Of a stretch of 64,000 nucleotides of DNA, positions 25,201 to 35,640 are shown one piece after another. The position numbers were made by a program, and so were the translations under genes. How positions within the stretch are numbered: the first letter of the stretch is position 1; the number at the start of each line of letters is the position of its first letter. Source of the DNA: Daphnia pulex (Eukaryota; Arthropoda; Branchiopoda; Diplostraca; Daphniidae); assembly GCF_021134715.1 (NCBI RefSeq), contig NC_060026.1:13569001-13633000 (forward strand). Reading direction: 5' to 3'. The notes under the pieces are model-generated. The model searched no databases, was not told the origin of the DNA, and was given only the letters and a program-made list of their open reading frames with translations.

Positions 25201-28200
25201 GCTCTCCAATGGGATCAAGAAGCTCCTCTTCTTACTCTGGCAGTAGCTGCAGTTGACCAGGGCCAGCCACTTGCTCAATCAGCTACCGCAACAATCACCA
25301 TACAGGTAAGCGCTAATTAAGTAGTTTAATTTAAAAGAATGTAAATCAATAAATCATTTATTTTTATGTAGGTGGAAGACATCAACGATAAATCACCAAA
25401 CTTTGATAAACAACTTTTTATCCATCACGTAGCCGAGGTTACACCTGTTGGAACTCGGGTAATTTATTGTCCATTTGCGGGAAAATAATTTTGATGTTTG
25501 ATTTGCATAATTAAATTGTTTTTTTATCTACAGGTACTGGCTTTAGGTGCCAGTGATCCCGACACTAGCTCACAATTAAGATTTCGATTAACTGAGCCAT
25601 TTCAGATGAGAAATAAAGGAGGTTATTTGCGCGACGAAGTTGAAAGCGAGTACTTCTCGTAAGTCACTTTATTTACAAACCAATTCCGTTATTTCATTAG
25701 TATTTTCCTTGTGTAGAATTTCCGAATCAACCGGTATCTTGACCCTTACGAAGCCGCTCGACCACGAGAATGCTGCTGTTGTTATGTTCCGAGCGGAAGT
25801 TACAGACATGAATGCTAATGCAGAATATCCCAATCAAACGGATTTCGGTGTGTAGTCATAAATAACAAATTACTTTTCTCGACCCAATAACTCACGCTAT
25901 CTTTAATATCTTTTTGGTTTTCCGTAGCTGAGGTTGCAATTTATGTTCAAGCGCATACTGATAACGGACCTATATTCTCACCGCCGTGGTCTCCAGCTCA
26001 CCCGATTATCAGAGCGGAAGTGGTTGAAGAACAAGATCCGGGCATCATTTTTCTCACTCTTCAAGTAAGAATATCCGTTATTAGATACTACATACTGTAC
26101 ATAATTGGTTTTTAACATTACTTTAATTTGTAATTTGACATACTTTTAACTGTAGGCACATGATCCTGTCACTGGTCTTCTTATATCTCATTTTGAGCTT
26201 GTGGCTGAACCAAAACCAATCAGCGAAAGCTTAACGAGGAGTCTTCCCGATTCAGGAACACCACTCGAATCTTTATTTGATCAAATTCGCTTCAACGAAA
26301 CTGAATCCATGAATGATACAACGAATTCAATGCTGGATCCTGGTATTTCGTCGCTGATCGAACTCAACAAATTAACTGGGGAACTAACTTTTAAAAGGCG
26401 CATCGATTATGAAGAATTAGCCAACAAGGTAAATGATTATAGCAAAATGCCCAGGTTAACACGAAATTCAATAATGCTTTAATTTCTTTCCAAACAGACT
26501 CTGCAGTTTCAAGTTCAGGCAATCGCTGGGGAAGCGGAGGATAAACGAATGAGTTTAGCGACAGTGAAACTTGATATATTGGATGCCAACGACAACAGTC
26601 CAACGTTCACTGAAGAGGTTTGAAATATAATCAGGGTGGTGATATGTCGTCTTCAGAATTCTAAAAAGTTTTTATGCTCTTAGGAGTATAAGGTGAAAAT
26701 ATCCGAATCCATTCACCATCCAGATGTTTTGGTAACAGTATCAGCCACAGACAAAGATTCTGGGAAATTTGGACAGATCTTGTATTATGTTTCGGGCGAT
26801 GGAGCCGATCTATTCGTCATCGATGGTAACATCTATCGTCTGTTTTATTTTATTGAAAGATTTAATAAATTTGATTTACATTTTAATAATCAGATCCAAC
26901 TAATGGAATAGTCCGTGTGGCTCCGAACGTTTCACTTGATCGAGAGAAACAACCCAGTTACACCTTTACTGTCATTGCTGCGGATCAACCGCAGGGCAGT
27001 GAAGAGCAAAAGCGCTCCTCTGCTTTGGTAACCTTTAATATTATTCTGTGGCTCGTTCTAAACTCTAATACGTTATTTTATCTATTGCAGGTAATGGTAG
27101 AACTGATTGATGTGAACGACAATGCTCCTGCTTTTACCCAACCTTCCTACACTGCCGTTGTTCCGGAGAACGCCCCGCTCGACTGGAGCGTCTCCCAAGT
27201 AGAAGCCTTAGATCCTGATGAACAAGATGGAGGAATTGTCGAATATAGTTTAGTGAACGAAGGCAGACTAGAAGGTATAATCAATAGAAATTTTTACTGT
27301 TTCAAAGTAACGGATAGCTAATGTCTTGGCGTTATAATAGGTTTGCTGACTGTAATGCCCAACACTGGAAGTATCATTGTTAAGGGACCTTTGACAGGAA
27401 AAGGGCGTTCGGAACCTTATGTGTTAACCGTGAGAGCTCAAGATAAGGTATAGATCTCGGTTCAAATTGCCTTTAGTATGGGATCGTCTAATGGTTTTCT
27501 TAAATCGTCAGGGCGATTCTCCTTTGTTTTCCGATATCGACATTAACGTCTACGTAGGCGATATTACTCCCAATGACGGTGTACCATCTTTTGTGAAGCC
27601 TTCGTTTGATGAAAAAGCCTTTATAGTTGAGGTAAGATGAAATTGAATTAAAATTCCTAGTCAGTTTAATGCATTCTTTCATTCGTCAATATAGGAAGCG
27701 CCTGTTGGAAGCATTGTATTTCAAGCATTGGCGATTGATCCGGATGATCCGGCTACACCCAACGGACGTCTCACTTACAAATTCCTGGATGATGGGACAC
27801 TCGGAAGCGATCACGCCTTCTTTGAAATTCGTAAGTTTCTATAGTTCATCTACTACTTCATTTTCAACTCATGTTGGAATTTTGTTCGCAGATCCAGCTA
27901 CGGGTGTTGTGACCACCAAAGCTCGCCTCGATCGCGAAACCAAAGCTAGTTATACTCTTATCTTAGTTGCCAGAGATCAGGGGACACCGTCACAGCAAGC
28001 TACTCGAAGGTTGAATATTATTGTGAAAGACATCGATGACCACCCACCCCAGTTTATTCGCACCCCGGTTTGTTAATCTAATTGCATAACAAGTCAGATG
28101 TAATTCATAACTGTGTTTTCGATTTTTATAGTACGATGGTCCATTGCAATTCAGCGTTCTAGAACAAGTGGATCCCGGTTGGTGTGTCGATCAATTAAAA

Positions 28201-29903
28201 GCTTCAGATCCTGATCAAGGAGAAAATGCTGCAATTGAATATCTAATTATTTGTAAGTGTTTTTAGACAGACATATTTTGATTTTTTGATTGGTGATTAA
28301 TGCTTGCAAACTTCACCTAGTTGGAGATGATGCCGGTGTATTTACTCTTGAACGGAATCCAGACAACCTTGTCCGACTTCTGGTTAAAGGTACCATCGAC
28401 CGCGAAGTGGTTGACAGCTACCTGCTAACAATCAAGTGCTTCAAACCAGCGGAAAAGCCGTCTGAATTGCGGAAGATGTACAACCCTCAAGTACTGCCTA
28501 TTCTTTTCGATTTGTTATGCCATTTTATTAAAACTTTGATCTTCTAGGATACGTCTGAAATTCAAGTAAAGATCACAGTCAAAGATATCGATGATAATGA
28601 TCCTGTATTCACCCAGACAAACATCACTACCGGTAATTAATTATTTTCTACCAAAATGTGGTAACAAACTGTAAATAACTGATTGATTACGATTATAGGT
28701 GTGCGTCTAAATGCCCCACTGCACACGGAAGTGGTACGACTGGAAGCCATCGATCCGGATGCTGAATCTGGCCCTGTATTTTATAAGCTGCTTAACGTTA
28801 GCTTTATACGTGCTCACCACTATGCATCAAGTGGAGGAGACACGCAGATAGATTCATCGTCGGCTGTGTCCAAAACGTTTGATTTGGACACTAGTACCGG
28901 TTTACTGACCACTAGCCAAACTTACGGACTTTTCGTTGACGGATATTTCTTACTTCATGTCTGTGCCTGGACTGGGGAAGAAAGTCGTTCGGACCGTAAA
29001 GCATTTAATACGTTGAAGGTTGTTGACTTGTTACCATTACCAAAAGTCAAAAGTTGACATGACTAATTTCTCCCGATTTTATTTAAAGGTGTACATTTTA
29101 CGAGATTCTGAGCTGATGAAATTTGTTTTTACCAAACCTCCTCCGGATGTGAAACCTATCTTGGCTGATTTCCGACAATCAGTTGAACAAAGCCTCGAAT
29201 TGCCACTTACATTAAATTTATACGAATCTCAATTTTATTCCCGCGACGGAGCCTTGGACTTCTCCAGTACTAGGTACATGATAAATTTTTTTTTGTGTGT
29301 GCAAAGTTCTTTATCTAATATAATTTGTGCCTGCACAGTTCCTGCTTTCAATTGGTCGGCAAAGACCATGTTTTTGACTTGAAAGATACCGAATTACTTC
29401 TTAACGCGGAGCGTAATCAACGGCTTCGTAGCGTCTACGACAAATTTTCAGTCGCTAATCTAGAGGTACTTGTCTGTTTACTGAATTTTCGTTTAGTTTG
29501 AATAGATCATAAAATTAATCTCTTATTCATTTAAAGCGCTGTGTACCCCGCGGAACTTTGTACGAGATAAACAACCTCGAAATTTGGTTGCTTGTTATTG
29601 GTTGTCTGATTGGTGCCATGGCACTCATCGCAGCCCTGACTACATGCTGTCTGTTTACCAGGTAATAATTTAAAAAAGTTTTTCTTTTGCATTTTTTTTT
29701 TAATCCAGCTCCTTGAAAAACAATCTAGATACGAATCGAGAATGAAGAAATTAAATCCTGGCATTCAGGTAACTGGGCCGTCTGGAACGGGAACAAGGAG
29801 GTCTTCATCGATTGCTCAACCTCACGCTTCGTTATTGAATCTGAGCCCTGATAGCCAGATATATTACGATGGTCATTCGTCCCTTGCCAGATCGGTTCTG
29901 TAA
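22298..29903 (+). CDS. Cadherin, CDH23/Cad87A-like, single-pass
   Basis: About 30 short exons run in phase from 22298-22501, 22567-22726 and 22809-23026 to 29537-29661 and 29729-29903, giving about 1,888 aa. A signal peptide (MLNCLVVLLLCLLANPLSG) is followed by roughly a dozen cadherin repeats, marked by Ca-binding linkers DKNDNPP, DVQDQPP, DVNDQPP, DVNDNIP, DVNDNPP, DINDKSP, DANDNSP, DVNDNAP, DIDDHPP and DIDDNDP, with DxE/LDRE motifs between. After the last repeat, a region beginning VYILRDSELMKFVF resembles the membrane-adjacent domain of CDH23/PCDH15-type cadherins. A TM helix (WLLVIGCLIGAMALIAAL) and a tail of about 60 aa follow. The tail lacks a catenin-binding region and ends RSVL, fitting a class I PDZ ligand. 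It probably acts in epithelial or microvillar adhesion. Cad87A versus Cad74A type was not settled. Confidence 0.9.
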
Positions 29904-30935
29904 TATGAACAGAATGAACAGAAGGACGGTCTTTTATCAAGTGCAATCGCGCGTGTCGTTATTTACTTAAAACACGACTTGTGTTTGTGATTAACTTTAC
30001 CATCTAAACTTTTGAACTCATAAACGTTATTTAGATGTCATTCTTATTTGCTTTCTACGTTCGTGACAGCCAGAGCTCACACAAAAAACTCCAATTCCAG
30101 ACGGTTGGAACGATCAATTTTCTACTTTTTAGACCATGTAAATAACAGAGTAGCTTAGTTTACCGACGCATGATGATGGGCACCAAGAAATGTGAGGATG
30201 CATATCACGTTATATTCTCTCGAGTTTAAATTATTAAGCGCTATCTGACTCAGACAAGCTGTCTTCTAGTCTAGCCATACTTAACTGTCGTCATTAATTG
30301 GCACAGGCTAATCTTTCGGCATCGCAATCTTTCCAGCATCATGAACTTTAAGTGGCTTATTTTGTTACGAATGGAGCAGACTATCAACATCCGCAACAAC
30401 AATTTTATTGGAACCATCCAACGCTTACTACTTAATTAGTCGTCTATCAATTTAGCGCCACGTAACGATTGGCTAATGCCTGTTGTAGGTTTCTTCTTCT
30501 TAACTTCGTAATAGGATTGGTATAAGGTGACACTAGGAGCCTATTCTAGAATTAGTTGTCTGCTCAGATTTGAAAAGTGAAATTACGTAATCATCTATAG
30601 ATAAAATTACTTTTAAATGATTCCTCCCTTCCTACCTATAAGGCTATAAATTACTATAAATTGAGCGTTAAATTCCCGCCGAATCTGTTCTGTCGTGGCG
30701 TTCAAATCAACGTAAACATTTTATGTTGACGTGTGCACCAACGTGGCAACATTGTGAGCTGTCATCTTCGAATTGGAAAACGTGTAAAAGAAAAATCCAG
30801 AATATTGACTTTTGTTAAGTCGTTTGAGTTATACGGTTTTATCAGTTATCACGGTATCAGTACAGTTATATCAGACGAGAGTGCATTACTGATTATTCAG
30901 TATTATTACCAGCGTTCCTTCCAATCAAGTGCATT
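29904..30935. other. Intergenic region, cadherin to ERp29
   Basis: About 1 kb of unremarkable AT-rich sequence with the cadherin 3' UTR on the left and the ERp29 promoter on the right. No long ORF, TATA box or repeat was recognised. Confidence 0.4.
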
Positions 30936-31922
30936 ATGTCTCCTAGTCCTTTTTATCTATTTTTGTTGATCAGCTGTCTGTCCTTTACCAGTGCATCATC
31001 TAATAACTGTCAAGGCTGTGTTCAACTGGACTCTTACTCTTTTGAGAAGGCATGTTAATATTTATAAGCTTACCTTTTATATTTTAATGCCTTTGTGTAA
31101 ATTGATTTTAAATTTTAAACAGGTTTTTCTTTGATATTGTTATTCAACATGTTAAATCAGCCAACAAATTAAGCATTATTTAACATATTATTATTGAAAT
31201 TGCTTTGATTACCCAGGTTGTATCTAAATTCAAAGCTGCCATTGTGAAGATTGATGTTGCATATCCTTACGGTGAAAAACATGAACAATTCGGGAAATTG
31301 TCTTCCACCCTGTCTTCCAATCCGGACATCCTAGTTGCAGAAGTAGGAGTAAAAGATTATGGAGATAAAGAAAATGTAGACATAGCTGAACGATACAAGA
31401 TTGTCAAAGAAGAGTACCCTGTGATGTTGTTGTTCACAGAAGGAAAGGCTGAGCCAATCCGATACCAGGTACCCAATAAAAAATTGTTAAAGCAAGTACA
31501 TCAATGACATGGATCTGATTTCTGTGCAGGGAGAATTCAAACTCGATATGATGCAACGATTCGTAAGTTCCACGAGTGGTTTGTGGATCGGCTTACCGGG
31601 ATGTTTGGAAGTATTTGACGGACTAGCAAACCGGTTTGTAGCTGCTTCAAGCCCTTCCGACCGGAAGGAAATCTTACGCCAATCGGAGGATGAATGGGAC
31701 AAGGTTTCACTTGGCAGCGAACGGAAATCAGCTGAAGTATACGTCAAGGTTATGCGCAAAATGCTGGAGAAAGGCAACGATTTCCTTCAATCGGAATTAT
31801 CTCGAGTGGACACACTGCGCAAAGGAAAATTGGCAAAAGAAAAGAAAGACGAAATGGAGAGACGAGTCAACATTCTCCAATCATTCCAGCCGAAACGTCC
31901 AGCTGCAAACACTGAACTATGA
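30936..31922 (+). CDS. ERp29 / windbeutel ER-lumen chaperone
   Basis: Three exons (30936-31049, 31217-31468, 31530-31922) give 252 aa. An N-terminal signal peptide (SPFYLFLLISCLSFTSASS) is followed by a thioredoxin-like domain with the ERp29 hallmarks YPYGEKHEQF and VAEVGVKDYGDKEN and no CxxC redox motif, then the helical C-terminal D-domain (GLPGCLEVFDGLANRF to the end). In flies windbeutel is needed for Golgi traffic of Pipe; in mammals ERp29 helps secretory folding. The protein ends NTEL, a variant of the KEEL/KDEL retrieval signal. Intron 1 appears to use a GC donor (AAG|GCATGT); no nearby GT keeps the frame. The 3' end faces ARPC3. Confidence 0.93.
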
Positions 31923-31926
31923 ATCT

Positions 31927-31932
31927 AATAAA
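31927..31932 (+). terminator. Proximal poly(A) signal, ERp29
   Basis: AATAAA starts four nt after the ERp29 stop codon. A second hexamer at 32145-32150 offers a distal alternative. Confidence 0.5.
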
Positions 31933-32144
31933 AAACTGTTCTTCTCGGCCATTCGATACATGCCGAATATGGTCCCTTTATTCATATAGTGCGAAGACCA
32001 AACCCAGCTATTCAAAGCGATGCATTCTCATTTTCTTCGCAAATACTGTATTTTTTTATTATTTGATGGGCCAATACAGCCATATAGTTCCAGACGTTGT
32101 TGTGTTTTTTTCTTATTGGTACAGGCAATAATATTAATGCTAAA

Positions 32145-32172
32145 AATAAAACTTGAACAAATTAGATTTATT
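32145..32172. terminator. Facing poly(A) signals, ERp29 and ARPC3
   Basis: The plus strand has AATAAA at 32145-32150 and the minus strand has AATAAA at 32172-32167. The hexamers are 16 bp apart, so if the distal ERp29 signal is used the two messages overlap at their 3' ends. Confidence 0.55.
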
Positions 32173-32235
32173 TGATCAACCCATGTTGCACGTAATTAAC
32201 GGAAAGATAAACGTAAGGATAAACGCAATGACTTC

Positions 32236-32938
32236 TTACATCCCAGGAGCTGATAATGACTTGTCCATGAACTTCTTTTTAGCAAAGCAGAGCCAAAATT
32301 TGGAAGGCTTTCCATCTTCTGTGCAGAAAACTTTATCTACCAGTCTTAAACCCATCTCTTGCCTGGCTTGCGTCAGATACTGCCTCAACAAATCTATTTA
32401 AAAAGCAACAGAAATGTTATCAGATGAGAAAAAGCATGTTTTTACAACTGCTACTCTACCTGCTTCATGCTGGCTGGTAGGTTTAGCATATACAGAGTTG
32501 AGCGGGAAACCAGGTTCCCCAGGAATGTCAAACTTTGATATTGCCAAGGTATACATCTCGTTCTGAGCTGTATTCTTGTTTGAACACTTTTGGAGCTTCT
32601 TTAGGCACTCTGTGATGTAGAGTGTAAGGTAGATCAGGAGTCTGTCTGCTTCGCTTTTGACTTCATATGTGCGGAAGAAGACATTTGCCTTGAAGTAGTA
32701 CAATGCCTCATCCAGGACATCTGACTCCCCCATTTCTTTGGGAGCTGGCCCTCGGAACTGGGTTTTCAACGGCAAAATGGCCATATTCCCAACGACTTGG
32801 GGTGGGTTCAAAAACTGGGAATGATAAGCCTGTTGAAATCAGAAACAACACAATTGTCAGGCACAACACAAACCAACGTATTCTGCACTTTTCAAAAATC
32901 CGAAAAATACGACATCTGATAAACAAACTTACCGGCAT
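32236..32938 (-). CDS. ARPC3: ARPC3, p21 subunit of the Arp2/3 complex
   Basis: Three exons on the minus strand (32938-32933, 32829-32460, 32393-32236) give 177 aa, one residue shorter than human ARPC3. It is a structural subunit of the complex that nucleates branched actin filaments in the cytoplasm. Family blocks are clear: [61 protein letters not shown], and a C-terminal exon with [19 protein letters not shown]. The first coding exon is only six nt (ATG CCG), giving the conserved N-terminus MPAYHS after splicing. The start is 212 bp from the VPS33A start on the other strand, implying a shared promoter. Confidence 0.97.
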
Positions 32939-33150
32939 TTCTGTGGAAAAAAATATGTGCGAATTGACAGCTCAAAAAGAAAAAAAAACACTGAGCCGGC
33001 TGATATTGCTCAATATTGAAAACAAGAAATTGTTGTGGTGGAAAAGGAAACCCAGCCCCTTCCTCAAAGATACTATAGTGACTTAGATATCGGCCGACGA
33101 AAGGCCGATACGATTACGTATCGATCATGTTGTAATGTCTATCGATTGTT
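32939..33150. promoter_or_regulatory. Bidirectional promoter, ARPC3 / VPS33A
   Basis: The 212-bp head-to-head interval contains an 8-bp inverted repeat TATCGGCC/GGCCGATA (33088-33095 and 33103-33110) and two TATCGAT sequences (33119-33125, 33140-33146; the second touches the VPS33A 5' leader). TATCGAT is the core of the DRE site bound by the insect factor DREF on housekeeping promoters. DRE function in this species is inferred. Confidence 0.5.
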
Positions 33151-35181
33151 ATGCAGCCATTCGGTCGTGAATTGAGCTACACAAAAAAGGTAAGTTTTTT
33201 TGCAGCTGTTTTTTTATCTTGAATGCATTGATTTGGCTTGCTAGTCACGTATCACACGCCCGTCTGTGGTTGTGGTTATTCAGATAGAGTCTTGCCACTG
33301 TATTATTATCGACCAACGACTCACTCGTTTTCATTTGTTGCAACTCTAGCCAGGCTGTCGTCCTGGTTAGCTCAGAGGCGCCCATTTTTTTGTGTGTTGT
33401 TGTTGCCATCGTCGAACAAACTAAAAATAGATTCTCTTCATCACTTGCACATTTGATGTTTACACGTCATCCCTGTTTTGTTGGTACGGTTATCCCTGAG
33501 GGTAGTACTTGTACTACCAGAAGGCATTAAAGTAAATGCGGGTGTGTGTGTGTGGAGGGGGGGGGGGTGTGGGGGAGGTACGCTGTTCTGGGCCAGGCTT
33601 CCAGAACCTTTAATTCAGAATCAGAATAAATTTATAGAAAACTAAACTACTGCATCGATTTTCTTCAAACTTTTTGTGTACACTTACAGTAATTTATCTC
33701 AGCGCTTAGGTAAGTTTCGATTCATTTGGTAATACTAAATTTTATTAATTTTTATGCGGATTTAGTCATTAGCTTTTTGTGACTTAGGACAACCACAAAA
33801 TCCATTAGGTTGTCTGTTGACAGTCTGTTGATGTCTTGTTCAGTAAAAATAAATTTCGTCAACAGTTTTGTTATTGTTACAGGATATTGTTTCTCTTTTA
33901 GAGAAGTTCAGTGGAACAAAGGTATTTTGATGTGTGCTATTCCATTTAAGAAATGTACGTAAATTCATCAATTTTGCTAGGCAATATTTTGGGATGAACA
34001 ACTCACTGGCCCCATTGGTTTGGTGGCAGAATACAGTTTTCTTAAGGAACTAGATGTTGTAAAAATGTTCCAGTTAAAACCTGGGCGCTTGCCTTCCATA
34101 TCTGTTAAAAATATACTGTTCATCACAAGACCTGAAGTTGAGCTGATAGATTTTATTGCCGATAACTTGCACAGGTATGAATAATCTACATATTTTAACT
34201 TTAAATAGTCAACAATAAGTTGATTTACATTTCAGCGAAGAAAGCCAAGGACATTCTGCTAGTAAGGAATATCAGTTAATTTTTGTCTCCCGACAAAGTG
34301 CAGTATGTGAACAGCGGCTCAAGGTTGGTTAAAGTTACTTAAATCAGCGAAGAAGAAATTGTTGACATAATTATTACTTCATTTAGGACAAAGGAGTGTA
34401 TGGAACTCTTACTTCTATTGATGAACTGCCTGTTGATTTTTTCCCACTAGATAGTGATGTCATTTCAATGGAACTCGATAATGTTTTCAAGGTATTTATT
34501 TATGAGCCAAACTTTGAAAGGGATTGCTTGTCATCAACTTCTTCAAATTTATTCTCAGGATTTATATGTTGACAATGAAATCAGCTCCTTACACCAAATG
34601 GCTCATGGGTTAATGTCCCTCCAAAGTTTATATGGCATTTTCCCCAACGTTGTGGGTAAGGGGCGCCATGCCCGTAACTTATTCGAATTGATGACTCGAA
34701 TGCGACGTGATATTGGGGTAGACTGTGATCCCCCCATGTCTCCGTTGTTCGACACTCTCATGATCATTGATTGGACTGTAGATTTGATAACTCCTTTTGT
34801 CACTCAGTTGACCTATGAGGGTCTTATCGACGAATTCTATGGAATAAAACATAGTAAGAAAGTATTGTTAGCTTCTGAGTAAAACAATTATTTTACTTGC
34901 ATTTTGTGGTTTCATTGTTATTTAGATACAGTCAAGTTTCCAGGAGAAAATTTTCAAGCCTCATCACATGCGGGCCAGTCACCTCGCTCTGATGGTAGCT
35001 CTGTTAAATCTGTTGTTCTAAACTCGGCCGAAGAGCTTTACGCTGATTTGAGGTGAAATTTTGAATCAGACAAATTTTGCTTCCGACAGTTTTAAAAGTT
35101 ATTTATTTTCGCAGGGACAAGAACTTTTCAGCCGTGGGTACTGCACTCAGTCACAAAGCTAAAGCTATTTCAGCTCAGTAG
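33151..35181 (+). CDS. VPS33A-like protein, C-terminally truncated
   Basis: Exons 33151-33189, 33883-33921, 33981-34174, 34236-34323, 34387-34491, 34559-34853, 34926-35052 and 35115-35181 give 317 aa ending ISAQ. VPS33A is the Sec1/Munc18 subunit of HOPS and CORVET, which templates SNAREs in endolysosomal fusion. The matching half is clear: [59 protein letters not shown], and [20 protein letters not shown]. Full-length homologues are about 600 aa, so the distal half, including much of the SNARE-binding domains 3a/3b, is missing. No matching exon was seen downstream. All splice sites look good and no internal stop occurs. It may be a partial duplicate, a recently truncated gene or a rearrangement breakpoint. 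Confidence 0.85.
33538..33581. repeat. GT microsatellite plus poly-G run
   Basis: A (GT)n tract is followed by an uninterrupted run of G and more GT/G-rich bases, inside the first long intron of the VPS33A-like gene. It is G-quadruplex-prone low-complexity DNA. Confidence 0.8.
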
Positions 35182-35419
35182 CCTGGATAACGCCATTGTT
35201 GCATTTGGAGGTGTTAAGGTTTCTGCATTCGCACGCGATAGTGGAGAAATATTCCTAGACTCCTTCGATGATTCGGTAATCATGGTAAGTTTAAACTCAA
35301 TAAGATTTCTCAAGCAGTTTTTTTCATCGGGATTTTTTTTTCTTGTGTATTCTCTTTAGATCAACCCGGATATACCTGATGAAAGGGAGCTGAGGGAGTG
35401 GCTTAAAGACAATCAGTAA
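35122..35419 (+). other. Overlapping alternative C-terminal frame
   Basis: If the last VPS33A exon is entered at the AG at 35120-35121 instead of 35113-35114, the message runs in the +1 frame through the VPS33A stop. It passes FARDSGEIFLDSFDDSV, splices at 35284/35360, and ends ELREWLKDNQ at 35419. Donor (GTAAGT) and acceptor (CTCTTTAG) are both good. This acidic tail matches no family I recognise and is unrelated to the VPS33A C-terminus. Confidence 0.3.
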
Positions 35420-35491
35420 ACAAATCCTTTTTTACTGATTGTCTGAAGATCTTAATTACTTGACGTCCTTAAACATCGACTGCAGCTAATT

Positions 35492-35640
35492 GCCTCCATC
35501 TTTTTTCTCGAATTGTTGCCTCCATCTGTTTCCCTGAATTGTTGCCTTGCCTCAAACTTTTTTCCTAAAATATGGCTACGATCTTGTAACCTGAACTGTT
35601 GCCTCGATGTTGTAACCTCAACTGTTGCCTTTTTACCTCA
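35492..35640. repeat. Degenerate 26-bp tandem repeat
   Basis: Units at 35492-35517, 35518-35543, 35575-35600 and 35601-35626 are each exactly 26 bp, start GCCTC.AT or GCTACGAT and end in AA(T/C)TGTT. A diverged 31-bp unit sits between (35544-35574) and a partial unit follows. It lies directly downstream of the truncated VPS33A frame. Confidence 0.8.

Noticed and set aside
33360..33400. Sequence TGGTTAGCTCAGAGG resembling a tRNA D-arm.
   Set aside because: No acceptor stem, anticodon arm or T-loop could be found around it.
35492..35640. Regular repeats considered as a CRISPR-like array.
   Set aside because: The units are directly adjacent without spacers, are degenerate, and lie in a eukaryotic genome; it is a minisatellite.
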